This document shows positions 8,370 through 17,156 of a DNA stretch of 64,000 nt, one piece after another; the stretch's first letter is position 1; each line of letters starts with the position of its first letter. The DNA comes from Escherichia fergusonii ATCC 35469 (lineage in GTDB: Bacteria > Pseudomonadota > Gammaproteobacteria > Enterobacterales > Enterobacteriaceae): contig NC_011740.1 of assembly GCF_000026225.1 (NCBI RefSeq), forward strand, positions 1,178,001-1,242,000, given 5' to 3'. The notes beneath the pieces were generated by a model that saw only the letters and a list, made by a program, of their open reading frames with translations, ran no database searches and was not told the DNA's origin. The position numbers and the translations under genes are program-made.

Positions 8370-8675
8370 TCAGGGATGATTAATAAAACGCGAAAGCCGG
8401 TGGCGCAACTGCCGGTTTTCCTGACGTAAATGAGCAATATCGTCCAGCAGTGTCAGCGCGACGGCAATACCCGGCCAGTCGAGGGCCAGCTCCCGACGCA
8501 GACGTACCGCCCGGCGTACCACCGTTGCCGCATGATCATCAAATATCCAGGTTGTCTCATTGTAATCAGCAGGTTCAACCACCCCTAAGCCGACGATCTC
8601 ATACAGATCATCTTCTGAAACACCGGTATGCAGGCAAAACTCAGTAATCGTAAAACTCACCGTCACATTAGCCAT
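8370..8675 (-). CDS. cbpM: CbpM, modulator of the co-chaperone CbpA
   Basis: 101 residues from the ATG at 8675, matching the K-12 length and start (MANVTV). An upstream in-frame ATG at 8690 lies inside cbpA and is unlikely. The protein is a small MerR-like helical protein with a coiled-coil tail (HLRQENRQLRHRLSRF). In E. coli it binds the CbpA J-domain and blocks both its DnaK-stimulating and its DNA-binding activity. It overlaps the cbpA stop by one base (TAATG), so the two are co-translated. Confidence 0.96.
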   Translation of the reverse strand: MANVTVSFTITEFCLHTGVSEDDLYEIVGLGVVEPADYNETTWIFDDHAATVVRRAVRLRRELALDWPGIAVALTLLDDIAHLRQENRQLRHRLSRFINHP

Positions 8676-9595
8676 TATGCTTTCCCCCAATCTTTACGCG
8701 GATCAAATGACGACTGGGCGTCTGCCAGTTGTTGCCACAGCGCAGTAGCGTTTTCATCTGGTTTTGGTGGCATCACAATTTTCAGCACGGCGTAGAGATC
8801 GCCGGTATGTTTTTTGCTCACCAGACCTTTGCCTTTCACACGTAAACGTTGTCCGGCCTGACTACCCGCCGGGATAGTCAGCAGAATGCTCTCTTTCAAT
8901 GTTGGAACCGTAACTTTGCCCCCTAAAGCGGCTTCCCAGGGCGCAACAGGCACGACGATCTCCAGATCCTGACCTACAACATCAAACAAGGGATGGGGAG
9001 CGATATGAATAATCAGCCACAAATCACCATTGGGTCCGCCATTCTCACCTGGAGTGCCCTGGCCTTTCAGACGAATACGTTGACCGTTGCCAACGCCTGC
9101 CGGAATTTTCACATTGAGAGTTTTTGGGATCTCCTGCTCGACCATGCCAAAGGCGTTGTAGACAGGCAGGTTATAACTGATAGTCCGTTTATGTTCGCTG
9201 AGTGTCTCTTCAAGGAAAACGGGCACTTCAATTTCGATATCATGGCCACGCGTAGCCGGACGTTGACGTGCCTGGCGAGCATGTTGACCAAAGATCGACG
9301 AGAAAATATCGTCAAAATCTTCGGCATTAAAGCTTTGCCCATCACCATGGTGGAATTGACGATTGAATTGTGGATCGTTGCGATGCTGCCACATCTGGTC
9401 GTACTCAGCACGGCGTTGCTCGTCACTCAATACTTCCCAGGCTTCAGCGACTTCTTTGAAGCGGGCTTCGGCATCGGGCTCTTTGCTGACATCGGGATGG
9501 TACTTACGGGCCAGTCGACGATAGGCGGTCTTGATTGTCTTGAGATCGTCCGTCGGTTTCACGCCCATAATGGCGTAATAATCCTTTAATTCCAT
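8675..9595 (-). CDS. cbpA: Curved-DNA-binding DnaJ-like co-chaperone CbpA
   Basis: 306 residues, the E. coli length. The J-domain is at about 5-70 with the HPD motif at 33-35. A Phe-rich linker (QFNRQFHHGDGQSFNAEDF) follows, then two beta-sandwich substrate-binding domains of the DnaJ C-terminal type. It has no zinc finger, which is typical of CbpA. It stimulates DnaK and binds curved DNA in stationary phase. It is the first gene of cbpA-cbpM. In K-12 yccE lies upstream; here an unrelated cassette does. Confidence 0.97.
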   Translation of the reverse strand: MELKDYYAIMGVKPTDDLKTIKTAYRRLARKYHPDVSKEPDAEARFKEVAEAWEVLSDEQRRAEYDQMWQHRNDPQFNRQFHHGDGQSFNAEDFDDIFSSIFGQHARQARQRPATRGHDIEIEVPVFLEETLSEHKRTISYNLPVYNAFGMVEQEIPKTLNVKIPAGVGNGQRIRLKGQGTPGENGGPNGDLWLIIHIAPHPLFDVVGQDLEIVVPVAPWEAALGGKVTVPTLKESILLTIPAGSQAGQRLRVKGKGLVSKKHTGDLYAVLKIVMPPKPDENATALWQQLADAQSSFDPRKDWGKA

Positions 9596-9797
9596 AGCAT
9601 TATCTCGCGTAAATCAATACAGACAAAGGGAAACCCCTGACAAGGTATCAGTGTTAAGTGTAGGGGAAATCAGAAAAAATCGTAGGGCAGTGAAAAAAAC
9701 ATAACTAAAAATGATATTTTCAGCCTGAATGTTGGCAGGTAAAAGAGGGGGCGTTTAAGCCCCATGACGATGTTGGCAGGGGGCTGACAATGGGGGA
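9596..9797. other. Intergenic region upstream of cbpA, downstream of the RidA-like gene
   Basis: About 200 bases without a coding frame of note. The half next to cbpA is AT-rich (runs such as AAAAAATCG and AAAAAACATAAC) and should hold the cbpA promoter. The half next to the RidA-like gene has GC-rich repeats (CCCCAT at about 9760 and ATGGGG at about 9790) that could form a weak terminator hairpin. No operator could be assigned. Confidence 0.45.
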
Positions 9798-10169
9798 TTA
9801 TCCCGCTTTTACCGCAGTGACCATCACTTCAACCAGAATCTCCGGGCGGGCCATCTCAGCCTGCACGGCAGCACGTGCCGGGCTATATCCTTCTGGCATC
9901 CAGTTAACCCATACGTCGTTGAAATCGGCAAAATTGCGGCTGATATCTTTTAACCATACCTGAGCGGACAAGAGATGAAATTTATCACTACCAGCTTCAG
10001 CAAGTAATGCGTCGATTTTCTCCAGCACTTCGCGCGTTTGTTGCGCGATGTCAGGAGTATTGCTCTTCGGTGTCTGGCCGGAGAGAAATACAAGATTGCC
10101 ATATTCCACACTGGCGGCAAGACGAGGTTGTGGGTTATTACGTTTGATATTCAAGCTGATTGGCTCCAT
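9798..10169 (-). CDS. RidA (YjgF/YER057c/UK114) family enamine/imine deaminase-like protein
   Basis: 123 residues, the size of a Rid protein. It has the RidA fold signature: GNLVFLSGQTP near the start, a central QVWLKDI strand, and near the end RAAVQAEMARPEILVEV, whose Arg and Glu match the positions that bind the carboxylate and activate water in RidA. RidA proteins hydrolyse reactive 2-imino acids or enamines to keto acids and ammonia. The start overlaps the end of the upstream DadA-like gene by 19 bases. Such oxidases and dehydrogenases release imino acids, so the pairing makes biochemical sense. The exact Rid subgroup was not determined. Confidence 0.88.
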   Translation of the reverse strand: MEPISLNIKRNNPQPRLAASVEYGNLVFLSGQTPKSNTPDIAQQTREVLEKIDALLAEAGSDKFHLLSAQVWLKDISRNFADFNDVWVNWMPEGYSPARAAVQAEMARPEILVEVMVTAVKAG

Positions 10170-11404
10170 GTCAGTCCATCAAGGGAAATTACGGGATCTT
10201 CGCCCGACAGTAGAGCGCCTAACACCACGGCACTACCTGCCGCTAAGGTGAAGCCCAGACTGCCCTGGCCAAGATTCATCCACAGATTTTGATACTTCGC
10301 CCGTCCTAACAGTGGCGGACCCGCAGGGGTGGATGGACGCATACCTGTCCATAATTCGGCATCATTGATGCCTTGCAGTTGCGGAAAGCTGTTAGCGACG
10401 ATCTGCTTTAACGCATTGATTCGTTCAGGGCGCAGTTCATTACCGTCATAGCCAATATCGACCATAGCGGCGATACGCAACCGGTCACCGAGGCGGGCAT
10501 AGACAATTTTATGACCATAGTCGGTGACACTGATTTGCGGTGCGATCCCCATTTCTTGTGGAAAGGGGAGCGTCAGACTGTAACCTTTCAGACCGCAGAG
10601 CGGTACGTGAGTCCCGGTTCCGGCAAGTAAATGCTTACTGCCATTACCCGCGGCAACGACATAATCATCAGCAACCAGTGTTCCTGTGCTGGTGGTAAGG
10701 GAATCAATGCGCTCGCCTTTTTTATTCAACTGCAAAACTTCACAATCGGTCTGTAGCGAAAAGTTTGCGCTGGCATTAAGTTTGGCAAGTAATGCCTGGC
10801 AGAACTTATAGCAGTCCGCCGTTTCATCGCCGGGGGAATAAATACCGCCACACAATGAATGACTAATATGTTTTAGTGCTGGTTCCAGATGAACGCACTC
10901 TTCGCGTGATAACGCCTGTTGAAATTGCGGATTAATGCCTTTTGCTGCTTTGGCTAAATCTTGCGGGCGGCGATGAATAATCAGTTTGCCAGAACGGCGC
11001 CAGTGAAAATCATCAAGATTATCTTCCAGCAGCCACTCTTCCATGACCTGACGACTTAACAGTGATAAACGTAAAATATGATCGCCATTGAGTTTATTTG
11101 TCCGGCTATTGCAGGCCAGTAAAAATTCCAGCAACCAGCGCCACTGGCTAAATGACATGCGCAAACGCATATTCAGGGGAGAGCTGCTTTTCCCCATCCA
11201 TTTAAGCCCCTGCATCGGTACGCCTTTATCCGCCAGAGGAGCAACGTAGCGATAACTGAGTTGCCCTCCGTTAGCGAAACTGGTGGCGACACCTGCCTGG
11301 CTGTTGCGTTCTAACAATTGCACCTGATGGCCCTGTTTTACCAGCACCCATGCTGTTGCCAGACCAATTACCCCGCCGCCAATAACTACAATGCGTTTTT
11401 TCAT
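10151..11404 (-). CDS. FAD-dependent D-amino-acid dehydrogenase-like oxidoreductase (DadA/DAO family)
   Basis: 417 residues. The N-terminal Rossmann motif is GGGVIG at 9-14, followed by an acidic residue in LLERN. The DAO-family middle and C-terminal parts include CGLKGYSLTLP, LWTGMRPSTPAGPP and NLGQGSLGFTLAAGS, close in pattern to E. coli DadA (432 residues) but clearly a different protein. DadA-type enzymes oxidise D-amino acids to 2-imino acids and pass electrons to the respiratory chain at the inner membrane. The substrate here is unknown: D-alanine, another D-amino acid and D-hydroxyproline are all possible. It lies 50 bases after the LysR gene on the same strand. Confidence 0.85.
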   Translation of the reverse strand: MKKRIVVIGGGVIGLATAWVLVKQGHQVQLLERNSQAGVATSFANGGQLSYRYVAPLADKGVPMQGLKWMGKSSSPLNMRLRMSFSQWRWLLEFLLACNSRTNKLNGDHILRLSLLSRQVMEEWLLEDNLDDFHWRRSGKLIIHRRPQDLAKAAKGINPQFQQALSREECVHLEPALKHISHSLCGGIYSPGDETADCYKFCQALLAKLNASANFSLQTDCEVLQLNKKGERIDSLTTSTGTLVADDYVVAAGNGSKHLLAGTGTHVPLCGLKGYSLTLPFPQEMGIAPQISVTDYGHKIVYARLGDRLRIAAMVDIGYDGNELRPERINALKQIVANSFPQLQGINDAELWTGMRPSTPAGPPLLGRAKYQNLWMNLGQGSLGFTLAAGSAVVLGALLSGEDPVISLDGLTWSQSA

Positions 11405-11454
11405 TACTTGAGATATCCACCGCTAATAAATGCGTTGGGGTTATGTCAAAACAT

Positions 11455-12369
11455 TTAGGCCTGAGGAGCAATTGACTTTTTATTTTCAGGGTATAACTCA
11501 AGGTTAATGGCTCGCAGCTGAAGACGTAATTGCTGACAAAGGAAATCGACAAATTTTTGTGTAATAGGGCTAAGTGAAACGTCGGCACGGCGTAACAAAC
11601 AAAGGTCTATTTTCATTGGGGGTTCGATGGGGTGAATCGTCTCTGCCGGAAGGTTATGACGGGCAGAGAAAATATCGGTAATACTGCATCCCATTCCTCG
11701 TTTTACAAATTCCGTCGCCATGTAATAGGTCTGGACATTCAGGCGCGTCGTCAAAAAGTCACGCCGTTTGGCTATTGCATCGGAAAGGGAATAGGGACCG
11801 GGAGAAATCCAGCGTTGCTGGTCAATCTTGTCTATTTCTACTGCGCCCTGGCGATAGTCCCGGTCTATATAAACCAGCGGAACTTCGGCTATCAGCGTCG
11901 TCATAATCTCCCCCTGTTGAATCGGCTGTAGCGTCAGGGCCAGATCAATCTCACGGAGATCAAGTTTTTTAACCAACGTTTCGGTGTGTTCTGTCGTCAG
12001 TGTCATTACCAGATTCGCATTCTGCTGGTAAAACGCAGTGACTATTTCTGGCACCAGACTTAATCCCAGGCTTGGCAGGCATCCCAGGGCTATTCTGGCT
12101 CGCGGATCTCGCGTCAGGTTATCGGCCAGCAGTCGCAGGTTGTCGAGTTCGTGATAAATCGACTGCGCTTTTTCAAAAAGTGTGAGCGCTTCGCTGGTTG
12201 GAAGAAGCTTGCCACGTACTCGCTGAAAGAGCTGAAAACCGAGTTTTTGCTCAGCGTTTTTTAACGCTTTACTGGCGGCCGGCTGGGAAATATTCAGCGA
12301 TTCCGCTGCCCGTGAAAGTGTCCCGCATGTCATCACAGCATAGAAGATTTCCAGGTGGCGCAGTTTCAT
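11455..12369 (-). CDS. LysR-family transcriptional regulator
   Basis: 304 residues. The N-terminal winged helix-turn-helix (about 1-65) reads MKLRHLEIFYAVMTCG and SRAAESLNISQPAASKALK, a typical LysR HTH. A periplasmic-binding-like effector domain follows (about 90-295). It is divergent to the permease gene and sits upstream of the DadA-like and RidA-like genes, so it probably controls this catabolic set in response to its substrate (inference from layout). The start ATG at 12369 gives the canonical LysR beginning. Confidence 0.92.
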   Translation of the reverse strand: MKLRHLEIFYAVMTCGTLSRAAESLNISQPAASKALKNAEQKLGFQLFQRVRGKLLPTSEALTLFEKAQSIYHELDNLRLLADNLTRDPRARIALGCLPSLGLSLVPEIVTAFYQQNANLVMTLTTEHTETLVKKLDLREIDLALTLQPIQQGEIMTTLIAEVPLVYIDRDYRQGAVEIDKIDQQRWISPGPYSLSDAIAKRRDFLTTRLNVQTYYMATEFVKRGMGCSITDIFSARHNLPAETIHPIEPPMKIDLCLLRRADVSLSPITQKFVDFLCQQLRLQLRAINLELYPENKKSIAPQA

Positions 12370-12641
12370 TAAGAGTTAACCCAGAGTTATAGACGGTAGA
12401 TAAAAAGTCATTTCATGGTAACACCAAGTTAACATAAATTTAATCTGTAACGCCTGTTCTGGTAACAATGCGTTATTTGCCCACCTAAAGGGGTTAATTA
12501 CGAACTCAGAATAATACCTGTAGTACCCGGACAAACCCTCAGTGCATTTTGCTAACAATAATAACGAGGGGGGATATTTTCTGAGCTGTCCAAATACATC
12601 GGCTGATATTGAAAGTCGATTCGATGGGGTTAAGGAGTTAT
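12370..12641. promoter_or_regulatory. Divergent control region between the LysR regulator and the permease
   Basis: About 270 bases without a gene. LysR regulators usually bind such divergent regions at T-N11-A sites. Several partial palindromes with TTAAC and GTTAA arms occur (for example near 12374-12380 and 12428-12434), but no operator can be assigned with confidence. The permease has a good ribosome site (AAGGAG at 12632-12637). Confidence 0.5.
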
Positions 12642-14075
12642 ATGAGTGACTCAATGCTCGCTGGTGGTTCGCTAACCAGACAAAATATCACCAAAAAGAA
12701 TGTCATTATTGGCTTGTTGTTGATTGCCTTTTTACTGACCGCGTTCTGGTGTCAGGGGCGTCCAGGTAATGAACTCGGACTGCTTGGTTTTACACCACTG
12801 GTGGCGTTAGCGGTGCTCTCGTTGATAGGCGTCGATATTGTTCTGGCGGTTATTTCATCGATTATTATTGCGATGATAATGACCTCCACCGGGTTACCTG
12901 AAATGGGCACCATGCTGGCAAAATCGACAGGATCATTTATCGCCACTGTTGGTCTGATCATTATGCTTGGCGCCGGTGTCGGTGAAGTGGCAACACGTAC
13001 CGGAGCCGCCGTTGAACTGGTCAAATTTGTGGTACATCGTATCGGGCTTTCCAGCCAGACACGGGTCAAATTTGGTATCGTCGTGTCATCCATTCTCATC
13101 TGTGGCGCGCTGGGCACAATGGCAGGCGGCAACGCCATTATTGTCGCGGTGATTATTCCTGTCGCGGCGGCAGTACGGCTGACACCGCCTACGGTGGCTG
13201 CACTGATGATGACGGCGGGGTCAGTGGGATTGTTTACCGGGCCATTTACTCCCAGTACCGTGACGATTTTACAACTCGGCGGCCTGACTTATCCGCAATA
13301 CCTGATGTACGTCGGGCTACCAATGAGCGCCGTGACGTTATTTGCTGGCTGGATAATGGCCGGGCGAATTCAGAAGATGACGGAAGGAAAATTACACTAC
13401 GAAGTGGATCTCTCAGAGAAAACTCAGGAAGAAGAGGATCCTGCCCGCGATCGTCGTCGCAAACTCAGCGCCCTGGCATTTGCGGCAACCATTATTGTGA
13501 TGGCGGTTATTGGCGTAGTGATAAAAGCAGGTTTTAGTTTTGCCATTATCGTGATGTTGCTGGTGGCGTTGATCACCGGGCTGGTGGGCGGATTAAGCCC
13601 AACCGGGATCCTGCAAGCGCTGTATAAAGGTTGTGGCAGACTGGTGTGGATGTTTCTGCTCTACTGGTTGTATAACCCGATTCTGGAACTTATGGATAGC
13701 CTGCAGGCGTATCAGGGATTGCTCGAATACACCCAACCACTGTTAACCGGGATATCTCCGGCATGGCTTTGCTTTTGTATTTTTGCCTTTAATATTATCG
13801 GTCATGTGCCCGGCGCTGCTGTTGCTCAGATGACCTTTACGCACAAAATATTTGGTCCGATGCTGATGGCTGCGGGGGTGCCACCTCAGGGAACAACGGC
13901 AGTATTATTAGCCTCATCGCAAGTGGACTGGTTTGGGCCTTTCCCTTCATCGGATATGTTTGGTCAAATGGGGCTGGCGCAATCTACTCACCTGAAATAT
14001 ATGCTTTATAACGGTTGGGCTATTGTCATTGCCAATATCATTCTTTTTGCCTTGCTGTTTCAGGTATTAGTTTAA
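12642..14075 (+). CDS. Multi-pass inner-membrane permease, probably ion-transporter superfamily
   Basis: 477 residues from the ATG at 12642, chosen for the AAGGAG four bases upstream; an earlier in-frame ATG at 12609 has no ribosome site. About twelve hydrophobic segments can be counted, with a charged cytoplasmic loop near the middle (SEKTQEEEDPARDRRRK). Duplicated Gly/Pro-rich loops such as MAGGNAI plus FTGPFTPST and IIGHVPGAAVAQM plus DWFGPFPSS suggest the inverted-repeat hairpins of the ion-transporter superfamily (NhaC, gluconate or dicarboxylate carriers). The specific family was not recognised. Next to the DadA-like, RidA-like and LysR genes it may import the substrate of that cassette (inference). 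Confidence 0.8.
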   Translation: MSDSMLAGGSLTRQNITKKNVIIGLLLIAFLLTAFWCQGRPGNELGLLGFTPLVALAVLSLIGVDIVLAVISSIIIAMIMTSTGLPEMGTMLAKSTGSFIATVGLIIMLGAGVGEVATRTGAAVELVKFVVHRIGLSSQTRVKFGIVVSSILICGALGTMAGGNAIIVAVIIPVAAAVRLTPPTVAALMMTAGSVGLFTGPFTPSTVTILQLGGLTYPQYLMYVGLPMSAVTLFAGWIMAGRIQKMTEGKLHYEVDLSEKTQEEEDPARDRRRKLSALAFAATIIVMAVIGVVIKAGFSFAIIVMLLVALITGLVGGLSPTGILQALYKGCGRLVWMFLLYWLYNPILELMDSLQAYQGLLEYTQPLLTGISPAWLCFCIFAFNIIGHVPGAAVAQMTFTHKIFGPMLMAAGVPPQGTTAVLLASSQVDWFGPFPSSDMFGQMGLAQSTHLKYMLYNGWAIVIANIILFALLFQVLV

Positions 14076-14085
14076 CGATACAAAC

Positions 14086-14120
14086 CAGGCGATAGCGCGA
14101 CTACTGTCCGTTATCGCCTG
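14086..14120 (+). terminator. Hairpin after the permease gene
   Basis: CAGGCGATA at 14086-14094 and TATCGCCTG at 14112-14120 form a nine-base stem ten bases after the permease stop. The following T-run is poor, so it may act mainly as a 3' stability structure. Confidence 0.5.
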
Positions 14121-14224
14121 ACGGTTTCCCGTCTCGTCATCTGTCAATTTGCGAACCTGTTCCCGGAAAAATGTCATATTTCTGTCACACTCTTTAATCA
14201 TTGATGACAAAAGAGGTGCGAGGA

Positions 14225-15466
14225 ATGAAAAAAACAGTAATCGCCGCAGCTGTGGCAGGGATGGTTTTAGTCTCTTCGAATGCGCAGGCACAGACCACAC
14301 CGGAAGGCTATCAGTTACAACAAGTGTTGCTGATGAGCCGTCATAATTTACGTGCACCGTTGGCAAATAACGGCAGTGTGCTGGAACAATCCACACCGAA
14401 TAAATGGCCGCAGTGGGACGTTCCCGGCGGGCAACTCACCACCAAAGGCGGTGTGCTGGAAGTGTATATGGGCCACTATATGCGTGAGTGGCTGGCAGAG
14501 CAGGGGATGGTGAATTCGGGGGAATGCCCGCCGCCTGACACCGTTTATGCCTATGCCAACAGCCTGCAACGTACCGTCGCTACCGCACAATTCTTTATTA
14601 CTGGCGCATTCCCTGGGTGTGACATTCCGGTCCACCACCAGGAAAAAATGGGCACCATGGACCCAACCTTTAACCCGGTGATCACCGATGATTCTGCCGC
14701 ATTCAGTGAGCAGGCGGTGGCGGCAATGGAGAAAGAGCTCGGCAAACTCCAGCTTACCGACAGCTACAAGCTACTGGAAAAAATCGTTAACTATAAAGAT
14801 TCTCCTGCCTGTAAAGAGAAACAGCAGTGTTCGCTGGTAGATGGCAAAAACACCTTTAGCGCGAAGTATCAACAAGAACCGGGCGTTTCCGGGCCGCTGA
14901 AAGTCGGCAACTCGCTGGTAGATGCGTTTACTTTGCAATACTACGAAGGTTTTCCAATGGATCAGGTGGCATGGGGAGAGATCAAATCAGATCAGCAGTG
15001 GAAGGTATTGTCGAAACTGAAAAATGGTTACCAGGATAGCCTGTTTACTTCACCGGAAGTGGCGCGTAATGTCGCGAAACCGCTGGTCAGTTATATCGAC
15101 AAAGCCCTGGTCACCGATCGTGCCAGTGCACCGAAAATCACGGTGTTGGTTGGGCACGACTCCAACATTGCCTCTCTGTTAACGGCACTTGATTTCAAAC
15201 CGTATCAGTTGCATGACCAGAACGAACGCACGCCGATTGGCGGCAAAATCGTTTTCCAGCGTTGGCATGACAACAAAGCTAATCGCGACCTGATGAAAAT
15301 CGAGTATGTGTACCAGAGTGCGGAACAGTTGCGTAATGCCGATGCGTTAACGTTGCAGGCTCCGGCTCAGCGCGTGACGCTGGAATTAACCGGCTGCCCG
15401 ATAGATGCCAACGGTTTTTGCCCAATGGATAAGTTTGATAGCGTGTTGAATGAAGCGGTGAAATAA
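14225..15466 (+). CDS. agp: Periplasmic glucose-1-phosphatase
   Basis: 413 residues from the ATG at 14225, equal to K-12 Agp. A signal peptide (MKKTVIAAAVAGMVL, cleavage after AQA) sends it to the periplasm. It belongs to the histidine acid phosphatase family: the catalytic motif is MSRHNLRAP near residue 37 and the distal HD pair is in VLVGHDSNIAS. It releases glucose from glucose-1-phosphate and also has mild phytase activity. An upstream ATG at 14201 would add eight residues without a better ribosome site; GAGG lies just before 14225. As in K-12, yccJ and wrbA follow on the other strand. Confidence 0.97.
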   Translation: MKKTVIAAAVAGMVLVSSNAQAQTTPEGYQLQQVLLMSRHNLRAPLANNGSVLEQSTPNKWPQWDVPGGQLTTKGGVLEVYMGHYMREWLAEQGMVNSGECPPPDTVYAYANSLQRTVATAQFFITGAFPGCDIPVHHQEKMGTMDPTFNPVITDDSAAFSEQAVAAMEKELGKLQLTDSYKLLEKIVNYKDSPACKEKQQCSLVDGKNTFSAKYQQEPGVSGPLKVGNSLVDAFTLQYYEGFPMDQVAWGEIKSDQQWKVLSKLKNGYQDSLFTSPEVARNVAKPLVSYIDKALVTDRASAPKITVLVGHDSNIASLLTALDFKPYQLHDQNERTPIGGKIVFQRWHDNKANRDLMKIEYVYQSAEQLRNADALTLQAPAQRVTLELTGCPIDANGFCPMDKFDSVLNEAVK

Positions 15467-15473
15467 CAGAAAA

Positions 15474-15551
15474 CTCCCCCGTGAGGAATGAACTGCACCT
15501 TAATCAGTTGGGTGCCCAGCTTTTGGGGCGCAATTCAGAGAAACGGGGGAG
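15474..15551. terminator. Nested palindrome between agp and yccJ, likely bidirectional terminator
   Basis: An outer nine-base stem, CTCCCCCGT at 15474-15482 with ACGGGGGAG at 15543-15551, encloses a second imperfect inverted repeat, TGAACTGCACC near 15488 and GGCGCAATTCA near 15526. A T-rich run follows on the minus strand. The convergent genes agp and wrbA-yccJ probably end here. Confidence 0.65.
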
Positions 15552-15559
15552 GTTCAGGA

Positions 15560-15787
15560 TTAAACGTTTTTACGTTCGATGGTCTGTTCGCCCCAAAAAA
15601 GCGAATCTTTATCGGTTTTAGCAAAGGCTTTGACTAACACTTCATCGCTACCTTCTTCCCAAATTTTCTCCGCCATTTTTTCGTCATACCCGGCGACTTC
15701 AAAAATGGCCTCGGCTATTTCCGGCGACGTATTGCGCAGAGATGCCCATTCACCGACGTGATGAGCTTTCGCTTCTTGAGTTGGCAT
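15560..15787 (-). CDS. yccJ: YccJ, small conserved protein of unknown function
   Basis: 75 residues, practically the same as K-12 YccJ ([18 protein letters not shown] at the start, QTIERKNV at the end). It is acidic, without signal peptide or membrane segment. It lies 20 bases after wrbA and is co-transcribed with it; in E. coli the pair is RpoS-linked. Its function is not known. A ribosome site (GGAGGAT) precedes the ATG. Confidence 0.96.
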
Positions 15788-15807
15788 GCGTATCCTCCTG
15801 TTGAAGA

Positions 15808-16404
15808 TTAGCCGTTAAGTTTAACTGCCAGACCAGCGACATATTCCCCTTGATAACGAGCAATAGACAGTTCTTCCTGGCTGGGCTGGCGTGAACCGTC
15901 ACCGCCTGCGATGGTGGTTGCGCCGTACGGCGTTCCGCCACGAACCTGCGAGACGTCAAATAATTCCTGCGCTGCGTAGCCAATAGGGACAATCACCATG
16001 CCGTGGTGCGCAAGGGTCGTCCAGGTGGATGTGATGGTTTGTTCCTGACCACCGCCAGTACCCGTGGAGCTAAAGACGCTCGCCAGTTTTCCGTACAGTG
16101 CGCCGGAAGCCCACAGGCCACCCGTCTGATCCAGGAAGGTACGCATCTGGCCCGACATATTGCCAAAGCGGGTCGGTGTACCAAAAATAATGGCGTCGTA
16201 ATCTGCCAGTTCTTGCGGAGTTGCAACGGGGGCAGTTTGCGTTTTACCGCCTGCTTTTTCAAATAATTGCGGCGGCATGGTTTCCGGTACACGCTTAACG
16301 ATAACTTCTGCGCCATCGACTTTGCTTGCGCCTTCCGCGACGGCACGCGCCATCGTTTCAATATGTCCGTACATGGAATAATAAAGCACCAGAACTTTAG
16401 CCAT
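15808..16404 (-). CDS. wrbA: NAD(P)H:quinone oxidoreductase WrbA (flavodoxin-like)
   Basis: 198 residues, the E. coli length. The FMN-phosphate loop is at the N-terminus ([12 protein letters not shown]), with [14 protein letters not shown] and [13 protein letters not shown] loops around the flavin. WrbA is a tetrameric cytosolic flavoprotein that reduces quinones by two electrons and is induced in stationary phase and stress. It is the first gene of wrbA-yccJ. A strong ribosome site (CGAGGAG) lies upstream of the ATG at 16404. Confidence 0.97.
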
Positions 16405-16765
16405 TTCTAACCACTCCTCGTGTTATCTCTATTCCGTAGCGATTCGCTACCACTCTTTTAAAGATAAGACGTCCTTTTCAGAGTGCAAATTTCACAACCA
16501 CTTATTTGATTTATAACAATTTTCACAAGCGCGTAAATTTGTCGCAAAATGATACATTTTTATCCCATCGCGTTTTTTTAATCATAAGAGTAGCTTATGG
16601 GTGATTATTAGAAATGATATTAATTCTTGCTAAGAAGCTATTGCAGGATATTACCAAACGCCGACCTGTCCGCGTCACTTCACTAAGCTTAGTCCCACGT
16701 AGCGAAAATATGGCAGCCGCCATACGCCGCGTTCAATCCATGCAATATGATGACGGAGGTCAGTG
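16405..16765. promoter_or_regulatory. Divergent intergenic region between wrbA and ymdF
   Basis: About 360 bases without a convincing gene. The part next to wrbA is AT-rich and should hold the wrbA promoter; the CTATTCCGTAG stretch near 16430 gives CTACGGAAT on the minus strand, which could be an extended -10 of RpoS type. The end next to ymdF has a strong GGAGG at 16756-16760. Nothing else could be assigned. Confidence 0.5.
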
Positions 16766-16939
16766 ATGGCAAACCATCGAGGCGGTTCAGGCAATTTTGC
16801 AGAAGACCGCGAAAGAGCATCAGAAGCAGGTAAAAAAGGTGGACAGCACAGCGGGGGGAATTTCAAAAATGACCCGCAGCGCGCATCTGAAGCAGGAAAA
16901 AAAGGTGGCAAAAGCAGTCACGGTAAGAGCGACAGCTAG
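16766..16939 (+). CDS. ymdF: YmdF, small KGG/stress-induced repeat protein
   Basis: 57 residues, the same length as K-12 YmdF. It is glycine- and lysine-rich and contains two copies of the con-10 or KGG-type repeat (GNFAEDRERASEAGKKGG and GNFKNDPQRASEAGKKGG). The family, with YciG as a paralogue, is linked to stationary phase and stress; its molecular role is unknown. The strong GGAGG six bases upstream supports the start. In K-12 the rut operon follows; here only rutR does. Confidence 0.93.
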   Translation: MANHRGGSGNFAEDRERASEAGKKGGQHSGGNFKNDPQRASEAGKKGGKSSHGKSDS

Positions 16940-16994
16940 CCAGGCTTAGTTAATGACGAATGCGTTTTTGTCTGAAGAGCGTCATTAAGCCACC

Positions 16995-17020
16995 ACCGCC
17001 GGTAGCCCCGGCGGTTTTTT
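16995..17020 (+). terminator. Rho-independent terminator after ymdF
   Basis: ACCGCCGG at 16995-17002 and CCGGCGGT at 17008-17015 form an eight-base GC-rich stem with a five-base loop, followed by TTTTTT. It lies about 55 bases after the ymdF stop. Confidence 0.88.
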
Positions 17021-17156
17021 ATTGTCTTTAAATTCAACAACTGTTCTCTGTTGCCCGTTCATAAATTCTGCATTCAGCTGCAATCTGAATGCAGAAGGTC
17101 GAGGCCGGACAGGCCTTTTGCTATCCTGTTGCCCATATGAAAAGAGGGGAGAGCGC

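Noticed and set aside
8993..9589. Plus-strand frame of 198 codons opposite cbpA
   Set aside because: Antisense to intact cbpA with J-domain; not supported.
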